Counted from the first letter of the stretch, positions 45,269-56,760 are shown. The stretch: DNA of 64,000 bases from Siphonodentalium dalli (GCA_032622095.1 CP136063.1:72827980-72891979); one strand, 5' to 3'. The notes: generated from the letters alone by a model not told the origin. A program made the numbers and translations.

Positions 45269-45763
45269 AGGCACGTGCGGCCTTAATTGTCGAAAATGTT
45301 CATATTTGTTCCAAACACCGTAAACAGAAAAACATTAAAACGCATACAGTTTCGTCATATATACCATGACCATCGCGTAAACAGCATGTTATCATAAAGA
45401 CCTACTCTATTTTACACTAAGTAAGAGCCTGATTGTGTTACAGAAGACAGCTCAATGATACTGGCTAATAACACACAAATGGCATAAACGCTCTTTATTA
45501 GTTCCATATCAGGTATTAACCAACAAAGAACACTCTTTATGTTTACCATCATAATATAAACAAACACCAGAAAAGTAACTTTTTATGCTTTTGTTTACAT
45601 AGCAATGGTCAAACATATGAGAATAACATACTGTTTATGCGATATTTCTTATTTGTATACGGACAAAGTCTAACTACATTTTGGATGTTCTTTCTGTGTG
45701 TGGTGGTTTTTGATGGGTGGATATATTTTCACAGGATACCCACCACCAAGGCCAACCGTACCT
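45269..45763 (+). mobile_element. TTAA-flanked MITE, copy 3 (495 bp)
   Basis: TTAA at 45265-45268 and 45764-45767 flank the ends AGGCACGTGCGGCCTT and, inverted, AGGTACGGTTGGCCTT. The inner part aligns with copy 2 on the opposite strand and shares TTTACGCGAT-type words and GTATGTTAT-like words with copy 1. Confidence 0.78.
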
Positions 45764-46343
45764 TTAAATCGAAAAGTGTATCGTGACAAAACCAGCCCAA
45801 AATAACCCATAGCACCCTTGGCAAAAGTTAACAGGAACAATTGAAACCCGATTATTTATTAAGTCAATCCTGCGCGAATCCAAATGCGCCCAAAACATTA
45901 CGCGTTCGTTTTTCCAAACCCAAATGACGTTTCGATGTTGTTATGAGCTTGGGGTTATTAGGTGTTGCGCATTCACCGAGAAATAACTGCAACTAGCCAC
46001 GTGGGCGCCGACCAATCAGAATGCTGGGTTTAGTGATGACAACACTTAGTATGTAAATATATAACTTTAAGATAACTTTGGTTTATACAGGACTAGGACC
46101 ACGGGAATATAATACTAAGTCGTTCTTTGATTATAACGCTATTCGTAACAAAGTGATTCACAATTTGTAACCTTTTCGAAGCAGTGGAAAACAATGTTCG
46201 AGATATATGTGACAAATCGACAATTATCTTCCAATTCTGGTCATCTGCAGTTATTTGGTCCAACATTTCAGAGTGTAACACATTTAGGACGACTCAATAC
46301 TACCCCTGGTCAAGTGGTCCTGCTAATCTGCCATGATGCGGTT
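45764..46343. other. No recognised gene
   Basis: A CCAAT word (GACCAATCAGAATGCTGGG) is at about 46010, but no frame or splice-linked exon follows. Confidence 0.3.
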
Positions 46344-46782
46344 GGGTCCTGCTGAATTGCTATGATGTTGTTAGGGCAAACTGATGCTGTTAATAAAAAT
46401 ACCGTTTATTTTTTTAATTTGTCTTTTTCTAGTTGTTCCGATAATCTAAACATATTCACAAAAAGCCATTACGCGTATGAAACATTAAAAAACATATTTA
46501 TTGCGAAATATTTTTAATACTGCATATGGTTGTATTAGTTGTTGAAAAATCAACTATAATCAAGATGGTTATTCACGTTTTCAGAAACACCAGCGCAGCC
46601 ATTATTATAATTTAAAAGATATATATGTTCTTGAATGTTTCATACACACACTTGTTTTGTTTTTTCAAATCGCTCGGATTAGCCAAACACCGCGAAAATG
46701 ACAACTTTAGAAAAAATAACGGTACTTTTTAGTTTCAGTTTTCAGTTTGCCCTATCCGCATTATAGCAATTCAGCAGGACCC
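46344..46782. mobile_element. Element with GGGTCCTGCTGAATTGCTAT ends
   Basis: GGGTCCTGCTGAATTGC at 46344 and TAGGGCAAACTGA nearby are mirrored at 46741-46782. A partial extra copy of the end (GGTCCTGCTAATCTGCCATG) lies just outside at 46317. The GGGTCCT start resembles that of the element at 41599, so the two may belong to one family. No coding sequence. Confidence 0.62.
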
Positions 46783-47099
46783 CTGACAAGGGGTGAATAC
46801 ATATCCTCGGATACCGAAGATATTGACATTCGTTCTTGAAATAGAGACTTAAACCCAAAAGGTGAATGTTATATAATTTAATCATAAGCTGCATACACAA
46901 TGTGTACGTCAATGTCAGAATAAACACGTAACCGAACTGCAAACAATATAGTCCAGTAACTCCGCATGCAAAATAGATGTTATTGTGGACAATAGAGTTA
47001 TCTCTCTTCAATCGAGTCAGTTTTATCTGCAGAAATGCACATAAAACATTTTAAAATCAGTTCGAATTATGTTCTGTATAGAGTTGGTGCGTTATAGAA

Positions 47100-47695
47100 A
47101 TTCAAACCATTGAAACTTAAACCCCCGTCACACTCCGCGCTGCGATCAGGACGGCGCTTGCATTGCGCTGAAAAATTATCAAAGCGCCAAGCTAAACGCA
47201 TTAAGGTATCCAAGAACCGATTGGTGACGCAGTTGACACTGGATAGGACGGGAGAGGGTCCCCATGATCGTAACTGAGTGCGCAGATGTTCGGCGTTCTG
47301 ACCAGGGCGCAGCACTGTCGCCGTGGCAACGAAAGGCGAGCGACGTGAGCGACGTGAGCGTCCCGTTGACGTAGCAAGGGTGCAAACAAGCTACTCGTGG
47401 TCGCAGTAAGAACCAATCTTGTCCTCTGCGACTGCAGTAAGCTTAAAACCCATGTAACACTCCGTTGCGATCAGACCGGCGCTTGCATTGCGCTGAAAAA
47501 GTACCAAAATATGAGTAACACGCAGGAGGAGCGCGGAAAACTATGCCGCTTATCACGTTTTATTGCGCTCTTATTACGACCCATTGCGTTTCTACTTTGT
47601 CAAGTCTCACGCTCTCACGCGCTCTCGCTGTGCTTCCGTTAAGCTATAAACGTCCTCAGTGCATCCAAGTCGCTGTCATTGTGTTGCTAGTTTGG
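47100..47695 (+). repeat. Compound repeat, forward copy (inverted partner 50731-51412)
   Basis: Two related modules sit in tandem. Each starts GTMACACTCCG...GCGATCAG, then CGGCGCTTGCATTGCGCTGA (at about 47152 and 47471). Module B then has CAAAGCGCCAAGC and CCAAGAACCGATTGGTGACG. Module A has AAATATGAGTAACACGCAGG, GCGCTCTTATTACGACCCAT and TCGCTGTCATTGTGTTGCTAG. The open frames on both strands are read-throughs of the repeat. Confidence 0.75.
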
Positions 47696-48255
47696 TAGAG
47701 CTGATTTTGGTATTGTAAGAAGGTGGAGTCGTTCTGGGGAATTAGCGTTTATTTTTACAAAAGAAACAAACGGACATTCCGGTATAACTGGAAGCGGTCC
47801 ACACAACAATCGGAACTCCTGTTGTAATATGTGAAGTGACTGAATGGCGGAGTTCCGAAACATAAAGTGACATAACACAGTTTTACACATTCTTATATAC
47901 AAAGCATGCACAGGTGTGAATTAACGACGCCGGATTAGATTAACAGATTTGCATGATAAAATATTCGATCACCACAGTAGCAATAACATGCAGTTTGACA
48001 AATAAATTATTGTTAAAAGTAAAGCTTAGAATACGTGCGATAAATGGTAATTAATGAGCACCCGCTTGGGCATGAATTTAGAAGTTGCATATGAAAAGCC
48101 AGTTGATTAATACAAAGAAATGTTGTAATTTCGAGAAAGCCTAATCTAACAAAGAAACGAACCTAACGCGAATAATATAGAAACGAACCAATATAGATAA
48201 ACAATGAAATAATTGTCCAAAAATTAGCACTGAGATTACACTCGTGAAGTCCGAC
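47696..48255. other. Stretch between parts of the compound repeat; no gene
   Basis: No frame or repeat partner was recognised. Because module A resumes at 48260, this piece may be an insertion. Confidence 0.35.
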
Positions 48256-48259
48256 ATTA

Positions 48260-48440
48260 ACAATGCCATACTAGTACGTTCTCAATAAGTTTGCAAAACG
48301 TTCTCTGCGTGGGCGCGGAGAGTATAAATAGCGTCTCCTGTGTGCTCCAGTCATAGTCAGTTTTTATAGGTTGGGGGGAATTAATATACCCAACAATCCG
48401 CAATAGACTATTTGTCCATGTTCCAATTATATATATATAT
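48260..48440 (+). repeat. Rest of module A, with an extra 70-bp block
   Basis: CTAGTACGTTCTCAATA at 48272 and TTTTTATAGGTTG, ATATACCCAACAATCC, GACTATTTGTCC at 48361-48420 match, in this order, the inverted partner at 51085-51140. In the partner the two pieces are adjacent; here about 70 bases lie between them, and those hold a TATA box. Confidence 0.65.
48323..48361 (+). promoter_or_regulatory. Core-promoter-like TATA box and initiator
   Basis: A GC-rich lead (GGGCGCGGAGAG) precedes TATAAATA at 48323-48330. TCATAG at 48351 puts a start A about 30 bases downstream, and TCAGTT at 48357 is a second initiator-like word. Spacing fits an RNA polymerase II core promoter. No downstream gene was found, so it may belong to the repeat itself. 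Confidence 0.4.
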
Positions 48441-48892
48441 GTTCCTGATATATAGTCATAATTTAAATTGAGCATATGTTTCGATTCACTTTACCACTAT
48501 AGTATGATAGTTATAACGCGGAATTTCGCCAGGGAACAGCGTCGATAAATATATCGGCATAATATATGCCCTTTTTTATTTTTGAATGGCATGACATATG
48601 GAGGCCGACAGCACCATTTCCATGGTTGTTTATGCCTGTTTACATGTGGCACATGTATATACGGAATACATTGGATTCCATTTAGGTGCCACTTCACATG
48701 CACTATTCTTATTGCGTATTCCATGTTATATATTATGTGCCACATTCGTGACGGAATACATGTACATCCGATTCCAGTTTAAATTTGCATATTATATGCA
48801 AACTCCGATGGTGTGGGTGAGTAGATCGCATTTCAAAGTGGGATCGTACCGTAAAACCTGCAAACATTGGAAGAACGCCATCTGTCTTCTTT

Positions 48893-50730
48893 TTTTTGAT
48901 TTGATTTGATTTATTTTTTATATAAAGACATACACGTATATTGTTTTAACAGGTTACAAATATAATAAATTACAAGCAAATAAAAAGGAGTTTTTAACAT
49001 AATTTCAGTTGTTAGTCTATATACGAAATCGCAAATTTTGAAAAAAAAATGAGGCTGTAAGAAGTCAAAGTGAATACCAATGGTATGATGGCTGACTGAA
49101 ATTTAGAAAAACATCGTAGAGTACATGTACGGCTAGATATCGGGGATGGCACAAAAAGCACTCGAAGGCTTAATTCCATTGTGGTCCCCTGATATGCTAC
49201 CGGCCACGAGGCAGACAATATAGTTACCACAAAATTCTCCATTTTGATACTAAAAAATAATGGTAATGACATCAATGTTAATATATTTATATTTTACATT
49301 GATAAAGCCATCATCAATGTGGATAAAATAATTTATCATCATAAGTGCTACATTTACAAGTAATCTTATGAATGTGAATATGGTTATTTTAAAAGAAATG
49401 ATCTTTTCACCGACCAGGTGGATGAGACGCCTGGCAGATCAATTTAACATAACAAGTCTGACACTCGTCTCATTCACCGGGTCTATGCATACTGACCGAT
49501 ATGATATTATATTAATATTAGTGCTGCTGCAAGAGGTGCCTGTGGGATCTGTGTCGGTTCGGTGACTTTGTAAATGATGGATACGCACCACTGCATATAT
49601 GCACCACTGCCATGTATGGCCGGTTTTGGACTGGTCTGTCCATGACCGAAAGATGGAAACCCGAAATACAGGCAGCAGTAACAATATATGCAGAGATGAG
49701 TAATTGATTGGCAAAATTTTGGTCACAGTTTCAATTCAGTAGTACAGAAAGGGATCTTCCTCTCGGTCCTTCAGTTTAGATAAGAGATGTTTTTTTATGC
49801 AAAATTTCCGGTACTTGATGTCAATGGGTAGATGTACAGTTTTGTCAAGTCTATTCCAGAGTCTTATTCCTGTGTAGAAAAAAGGCTTTTTCCCATAACA
49901 ACTTACATGAGGGAGGATGAATTTCAGTTTACCTGACCGGGTTTCAGATTGATCAGCCTCATTGTCCGAAACATTTATATCCCCTTCTTTATTTGATCGT
50001 TTGAAATGTTCATTAAAATATACTGGGGCTTGCTTATCTGAGATCTTCATAACCATTGTCAATTTCCTAAAGTTAACTCTTTCACTTACCGGCAGCCAAT
50101 CTACTTTTAGAAATTCCGAATAGCCAATATGTGTCCTACAATTTAGATCTAAAATATATCTTACTATCCTATTCTGGGTTGCTTGTAATCGGATCTTTGT
50201 TCTCTGCGTTAGACTAGTGTACCAAAAGCTTGAACTATAGTCAAAATTACATTGAATGAGGGCCAAGGATAGAGTTCTTTTGCAAGAGGTAAGAGGTAAG
50301 ATGCTTTTCTGTACAAGAATTTCAACTTAGAGTTTGCCTTCTGCAACATGTGTGCTGCCATTAGCTCACCATTAAGATGGTGGTCTAAAATGGCCCCGAG
50401 ATATGTTACGGAGTCACTGGGTCTGATGCTCACGCCATCACAGCAAACACTCAGCTGGGATTTATTTTTCAATTTATGTGGTGATCCGAAAAGAATTGAT
50501 TCTGTTTTTCCCAGGTGTAGAGATAGTTTATTATCCACCAGCCAAGCGCTCAGTTTGCTCAGTTCTACGCTGAGAGTTTGTTCAATGATGTGCACATCAG
50601 ATCCAGCGACAATAAGGGCAGAGTCGTCTGCATATAAGAGTTGACAAGACACAGCCATGGAAGCATCGATAACATACAGTAAAAACAGTGGAGGACCTAA
50701 AATTGACGCTTGGACATTCAACAAGAGCCA
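48893..50730 (-). mobile_element. 5'-truncated non-LTR retrotransposon (CR1/L2/jockey-like)
   Basis: On the minus strand the element begins inside the reverse-transcriptase domain near 50725, runs through the frames ending at 49736 and a 3' untranslated part, and ends at about 48893 with ATAAATCAAATCAAATC, a typical simple LINE tail after an AATAAA word. The 5' edge abuts the compound repeat 50731-51412. The class within non-LTR elements cannot be fixed by eye. Confidence 0.75.
49736..50725 (-). pseudogene. Reverse-transcriptase ORF2 remnant, frameshifted
   Basis: The upstream part has the palm motifs of a LINE reverse transcriptase: SILGPPLFLLYVID, the catalytic box QLLYADDSALIV (YADD at 50623-50634), then LSAWLVDNKLSLHLGKTESI and VTYLGAILD. 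The frame then shifts between about 50266 and 50300: the continuation ALIQCNFDYSSSFWYTSL is in another frame and runs to the stop at 49736, with the usual LINE C-terminal features (QNRIVRYIL, LPVSERVNFR, RLWNRLDKTV). So the protein is broken by a frameshift, lacks the endonuclease and the N-terminal half, and cannot be active. Confidence 0.88.
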
Positions 50731-51412
50731 CATTTGCAGTGGCAACATCGTGTGGGTGTTCTATGATCGGGAACCAGTCCACAATACCACGTGACAGCAC
50801 AATAAGAGCGCAATACGGTCGGAAGAGGGACGGAATAGATGATTTCTTGCTGCCACCACGTGTAGCTGGTATGCATGCACAGAACAAGCGCGGCGCTTTG
50901 GCGCTCAGTGGCGATCATGGGGACCCTCTCTCGTCCAAGCCAGTGTCAACTGCATGCGTCACCAATCGGTTCTTGGATACATTAATGCGTTTATAGCTTG
51001 GCGCTTTGATATTTTTCAGCGCAATGCAAGCGCCGGCCTGAGAGCAGCGGAGTGTGACGGGGATTTAATCGGACAACTAGTCGATTGTGGATCGTTGGGT
51101 ATATTCCCGCAACCTAAAAACGTATTGAGAACGTACTAGCAACACAGTGACAGCGACTTGGGCGCACTAAGGACGTTTATATCATAGAGGAAGCACAGTG
51201 AGAGCGTGAGGCTTGACAAAGTAGGAACGCAATGGGTCGTAATAAGAGCGCAACAAAAACGTGGTAAACGGAATAGGAGCATACCTTGTTTAAATTTTTT
51301 GGACAGTTTTCCCCGCCCCTCCTGCGTGTTACTCATATTTTGGTACCTTTTCATCGCAATGCAAGCGCCGTCCTGATCGCAGCGGAGTGTGACAGGGGCT
51401 TTACTTGATAGT
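50731..51412 (-). repeat. Compound repeat, inverted copy
   Basis: Read on the minus strand from 51412 it gives module A (GTCACACTCCGCTGCGATCAG, GAGTAACACGCAGGAGG, GTGTTGCTAGTACGTTCTCA, TTGCGGGAATATACCC), then module B (CACACTCCGCTGC, CAAAGCGCCAAGC, CCAAGAACCGATTGG, GAGGGTCCCCATGATCG). Module order is A then B, whereas the forward copy has B then A, as expected if both were cut from a longer A-B tandem. Confidence 0.75.
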
Positions 51413-52622
51413 CGTTATATGTTGCTCGATGTATGTTTTCGTAATCCGAGCATGTTATGAGGGATTGTCGGGGATAACTCGATTTCTATCGCTAGCGCGT
51501 TTGCGAGAACACGGTATAGTTAATTGTACATATAGTTAGGCTATGTACATCGCTTGGGGTTTTATACTAAATCATACCCGGTGATTGGCCAACTGCGAAA
51601 TGTGTCATGTGTTTCATATCCAAATAAAACACACCATAATACGAACCGACGTCTTGTTGACCATGATATATATACTTCTTCAAACTCTGATGACAAATCT
51701 AAGAGAATGCATTGCCCTAACAAATTTTATACTATTTTGTTTTAAAATGATTTTAAAAAATGATAAAATTGTTAAAGAATGTAAGAAAAAATTATAAAAT
51801 AAATATCAAATTGTTAAAGAATATAAGAACAAATTTATAAAAGTTGTTATAGAATGTAAGCAAATATAAAAACATTGATAAAAATTGTTACAGAATGTAA
51901 GAAAAAATAATAAAAATAAAAGATAAAAATTGTTAAAGAATGTAAGAAAAAATAATAATAAATGATAAACAAAATTGTTAGGCCGATGAATTCTCTTATA
52001 TAATTATGCGAGGCAACCTATGGTCGACTCACATATATAAGAGAAAGCATTGACGCACGGTCTATAACTTTGCGGCAGCGCAGTTCCCATTATGAAAGGG
52101 TTAACCGTCTTACTTTATTATGCGTTGAACATTACATTTTATTAGCCGCGACAGGCGCCGCAGTTTCTTGCTCTTATACAAGCGTTCTTGAATTTGATGT
52201 ATACGTATTGAATACAAAGGACAGTCGTGGGTCACAAAGTCACCGGTTAGTTTTATTGCGCCCTATATAGGGTGTACATGTATACTGCTATGCTAATCTG
52301 GTGGTGTATAGGAGCAATGGGGTAACTATGATTAAACACGTACTCGCTACGTGCGTACCGGATATAATATTTGCTTGATGTATGTATTCGCGGGTGTATC
52401 TTCACGGATGTCTCATTAATGCAGTATGTAACATTTATGACCGCGTTAATTAATTTCGATATTTGAGTGTGAACAATGGCTGGACCGCTCTTGAAGATTT
52501 TATTGCGGGAATACAATGCATAATATAACAGATAACATTGCTGAATTATGTCTATGTTCGAATGTAGACTACATATTTTATTGCGAAGTATCGGCGGAGT
52601 ATTTAATCCGACTAGTATATTT
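51404..52622 (+). repeat. Direct duplication, copy 1, interrupted
   Basis: 51404-51661 and 52392-52622 together align with the uninterrupted copy at 53388-53889. The break falls after GACGTCTTGTTGA at about 51661 and resumes at GTGTATCTTCACG. The inserted 51662-52391 holds a decayed hairpin MITE. Confidence 0.8.
51700..52055. mobile_element. Decayed copy of the 36229-36602 MITE with an expanded A-rich tandem repeat
   Basis: AAGAGAATGCATTGCCCTAAC at the left and TTGTTAGGCCGATGAATTCT, CTTATATAATTATGCGAGG, CATATATAAGAGAAAGCATT at the right match the MITE ends. The middle is a run of about 45-60-bp units of the kind AAAATTGTTAAAGAATGTAA followed by GAAAAAATA. Confidence 0.65.
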
Positions 52623-53387
52623 TGGTCCGCATTTGGATGCCTTTCTGGTGTGGTGAATGAGAAACATTCAGTGATAAGCCGCATTTGTTGGAAGGACTAT
52701 AGTTGTTTTAACGTAATTCTGAGGTGGTGCATTCTTGAAACCTTGAATGAATTATGAATAATTAGTCTCCGAAAATCGGAAGCCATATATTCTCCCAACC
52801 ATTTAGTTATTTGAATAATAGGTGGTGAATGAAACCTTTTCGGAAATTATTGATAACGAGTCTCGAAACCATTCAGTGTTCAGCCGTGGTTGATTGGCTT
52901 CTATCTGTAAATTCTTTTTTTCAAACTAATATGTTCATCGGGAACCAGCCTTTTATTTTGCGTACTTGAATGCACTAAATGTGATTAGAAAATGTACTCG
53001 ATATTTACGTACTTAAATCATGTGACGAAGATCGACAATTTTGGCCTGATTATTATTCTGCATGCTATTACATGCACTATTCAGACCTCTATTTAAATAG
53101 AAATCAGAGCGAATAACAAAGTAAAATACATGCTGACCGAAAATAATTCAATCATCGTATAAGAGAACTGAAATTCTAACAGTTTAGTGTATTTGCCGCG
53201 AGCTGCCAGCGCGACAACATATAATAACGTGTCAATCGTCACCTTTTTTTTTAATTGGTGTGTGGTTATTTGTGCATCAATGCAATGGCCGTTGCATGTT
53301 TGGCGATGGACGTTTCAATCAATTGGAACGTATGCGCCCTTGTGAACACTTATCATACGTGACGTATGGTGTGTAAATACCATTGAA
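52623..53387. other. Spacer between the two duplicates; no gene
   Basis: The phrase CATTCAGTG followed by a short spacer and AGCCG occurs twice (about 52665 and 52870), suggesting further local duplication. No gene was recognised. Confidence 0.35.
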
Positions 53388-53889
53388 ACTTACTTGATAG
53401 TCATTATATGTCGCTCATTGTATGTTTTCGTAAAAGATGTCATAATCCGAGCATGCTATGAAGGATTCTCGGGGATAACTCGATTGCTATCACAACCGCG
53501 TTCACGATAACACGGTAGTTAAATATACATGGTTAGGCTACATCGCCTGGGTTTTACAAAAAATCATACCCGGTGATTGGCCAACTGCGAAATGTGTCAT
53601 GTGTTTCATATCCAAATAAAACACACCATAATACGAACCGACGTCTTGTTGACGTCGGATGTATCTTCACGAATGTCGCATTAATGCAGAATGTAACTTT
53701 TATGACCGCGTTAATTACTCTCGATATTTGGGTGTGAACAATGACTGGGCCACTCTTGAATATTTTATTGCGGGAATACAATGCATAATATAACATCTAA
53801 CATTGCTGAATTATGTCTCAGTTCGAATGTAGACTAAAGGTCTTATTGCGAAGTATCGGTGGTGTATTTAATCCAATTAGTATATTACA
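53388..53889 (+). repeat. Direct duplication, copy 2, uninterrupted
   Basis: It matches 51404-51661 and 52392-52622. The run CATACCCGGTGATTGGCCAA and about 90 flanking bases are identical between copies. The minus-strand frames at 52253-52684 and 53554-53796 share ALYSRNKIFKSGP for this reason. Confidence 0.85.
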
Positions 53890-54389
53890 GTGTATGTAAA
53901 TGAAATCATATTCTACCTAAAAGTCTGACACAGCAGGTTACATCACCTCTGGTCGGCGCCGACAATGAATGGCTAACTAGATCGCTATTGCATAATTATA
54001 TATGTCCATCATTTAACCGCAAAAGTGGTATATATGACACACCTTTATTCGGCGGCTCCATTCATTGTTTCGACCTATTATTTATTGACCGGGTCATCGC
54101 CAGGGGCGCTGTTCATTATGTGAGTACCATGTGTAATAGCACAAACTATTAGAACATTTCATTGTCTGTATCATAAGTGTATTGCCATACATGCTGTATT
54201 CAACATTTCAGAAATTGTGTGTTAGCTGTGTCCACTGCCATAATGTACACATTGTACCACTAACATAACACATGAACAAAATTGTACTAACATTCTGATA
54301 TGCTGTTTGTAGCTGTGCACACTCCACAGTACTACAACATGAGACTATGGGTATCCAATGTCCATCCATATGGATATTTTAGTAAAATA
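53890..54389. other. No recognised feature
   Basis: Short frames only; no repeat partner was seen. Confidence 0.3.
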
Positions 54390-54548
54390 AATCGAAAAGT
54401 AATCAAAATGTAATCATGATTACAGTTACATTTGAAAGTACTTGATTACGATTACTTGTAATCAAACAATGTCATGATTACTGATTACAGACGATTACTC
54501 CAAATTGTGTAATCGATTACTTTGATTACGATTACTGATTACGATCAC
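54390..54548. repeat. Dense GTAATC/GATTAC cluster
   Basis: More than a dozen GTAATC or GATTAC words on both strands in about 150 bp, for example GTAATCATGATTACAGTTAC and GATTACTTTGATTACGATTAC. It looks like the end region of a transposon or a simple palindromic repeat. TAATC/GATTA is also the core bound by K50-type homeodomains, which may be chance. Confidence 0.6.
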
Positions 54549-54557
54549 ACCAACCCT

Positions 54558-55164
54558 GATGTCCTTTACAGACTCGAAAACGGATCGACCGATTGAACCC
54601 AAACTTCCTATCTAAGGATAACAGCCGCGGGAAGTGTCATCGCACCGCTTCTGAGAACTTCCGAGCACTACTTCACCCTTCAACTGCCATCGTAATTGGG
54701 ATTGATGGGTTAATCGCGTGATAACGAATGAGCGCTTGTATATGAGTCGTCTCTATTAAAGAGCGTTTATCTACGTTAGTGAAAATACGGCATTTTACCG
54801 TCTCTGGGGATATCGAGACGAAATTTCGTACTTATGTGTTCCAAGGGACGGGGGAGATTTTCGTCGGGTCGGTTTGTCCGCCCGAGGTGACATTGACCTT
54901 GAAATGGGTACCCACAAATGACCTTGGGCGATATCTCATTAGTCAGCGGTGACATCGTCAACTCGGGAGGGAAATATTTTTGTCGGTTATTTTGTCCACC
55001 CAGCATGACCTTGACACGGGTACCCGCAAATGACCTTGGGCGATATTTCGGGCATCAGCGGTGGCAGCGACGTACGGGGTTACCTTGAAAAACAAAAAAT
55101 AATGGATCGACCAAAGCCATGGGACCAATCCCGCCATCCCGCCATTGGCGGGCTAATCTGCTAG
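54558..55164 (+). mobile_element. Helitron-like unit 1 (5'-truncated)
   Basis: It begins inside the shared 5' region (GACTCGAAAACGG) without the TC end and finishes with the hairpin CCGCCATTGGCGGG and CTAG. Confidence 0.7.
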
Positions 55165-56043
55165 TCTACTATATATTTGGAGACATCCGTATATGTGTGT
55201 GCCCTATATAGACTCGAAAGCGGCTGCACCGATCGAGACCAAACTTCCCATCTAAGGGTAAAAACCCACGGGAATGGTCGTCGCGCCGTTTTGGAGAAGC
55301 TCCGAGCACCTGTTCTCCACTCTCAGTCACAAAAACGGCACTGTGGGGTTAATCACGTTGATAGTTAAAGAGCGTTCGTATCCGCAGTGTCGTTGATAAA
55401 GAGCGTATGTCTGTAATGTGATTCTTACGTCTGTGTCCGGGCGTCAGCGCGACTGTATCCAGACATGAGCGCGTTATGTGATTCTTTGCTTCCTATGGAC
55501 TGGGGAGATTTTCATCGGGTCAGTTTTTTCCGCCCAAGGTGATCTTCACCTTGAAACGGGTACCCATAAATGATATATATGTGTGTGTCCTTTATAGACT
55601 CGAACCGATTGAGCTCAAACTTGCTACCTACGGGAAGTGTCATGGACGGGTTAAATTGTGACCCAGACCTGACCTTGACCTTGAACAAGATTATTTCTAG
55701 GTCAATTGAAAATGATCAGTTCAAGTTAAATTGTGACCCCGACCTGACCTTGACCTTGAAAATGATCAATTCAAGGTCAAATCGGGTCAAATTGAAAAAC
55801 AAAAAACAAAATTAAAAAATTAAAAAGGCACAATTAACTCATTAAAAAAACAAAAATTAAGGCACAATTAACTCATTGAAAAACAAAAAATTAAATTAAA
55901 AACTCATTGAAAAACAAAAAATTAAATAGAATAATTAATTAAACAAATTTATTAAAAAAGCCAGTAAATTAAAAAAGACAAAAAAAAAATGAAAAAATTG
56001 TCATGTTTCTGACGATTGCCGCTGGTGGCGGCTAACCTGCTAG
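55165..56043 (+). mobile_element. Helitron-like unit 2 (879 bp)
   Basis: A complete TC...CTAG unit. From about 55660 it carries a doubled GACCTGACCTTGACCTTGA block and then an AATTAAAAA-rich stretch. Confidence 0.75.
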
Positions 56044-56695
56044 TCTACTCTATATTTTGAGAACTCCGTATATATGTGTGTATGTGTATATATATATACT
56101 TTATAGAATCGAAAACGGCTGTACCGATTGAGACCAAACTTCCTATCTGAGGGTAAAAATCCACGGGAATGGTCGTTGCGGCATTTTGGAGAAGCTCATA
56201 GCACCCGTTCTCCACTCCCAGTCACATAAACGACACTGTGGTGTTAATCGCGTTGATAGTTAAAGAGCGTTCGTATTCGCAGTGATTCTTACGTCTGTGT
56301 CCACACGTGAGCGTGACTGTATCCAGACATGAGCGTGTTGTGTGATTCTTACGTACTTAGGGCTTCCTAGGAACGAGGGAGATTTTCATCGGGTCAGTCT
56401 TTCCGCCCGAGGTGATCTTCACCTTCAAACAGGTACCCACAAATGATATATATGTGTGTGTCTTTATAGACTCGAACCGATTGAGCTCAACCTTGCTACC
56501 TAGGGATACTTTTGTGCGGGAAGTGTCATGGACGGATTAAATTGTGACCCCGACCTGACCTTGACCTTGAAAATGATCAATTCAAGGTCAAATCGGGTAA
56601 AACTGGTGCAGCATACGTGTCTCGGAAGCTATTGCATTTGCTTTTTCGAACAAAGCCATGAGACGAACCACGCCAGTGGCGGGCTAACCTGCTAG
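56044..56695 (+). mobile_element. Helitron-like unit 3 (652 bp)
   Basis: The shortest complete unit, TC...CTAG, with the hairpin CGCCAGTGGCGGG. Confidence 0.75.
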
Positions 56696-56721
56696 TCTAC
56701 ATATATATTTTGTGACTTCCG

Positions 56722-56760
<39 letters not shown>

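Noticed and set aside
47067-47416. Overlapping minus-strand frames resembling a conserved protein because they recur at 50688-50996
   Set aside because: The recurrence is due to the compound DNA repeat; frames are short and not preserved between copies.
52253-52684. 143-codon minus-strand frame
   Set aside because: Most of it is the directly duplicated DNA at 53554-53796, where the frame is not kept at full length; no family features.
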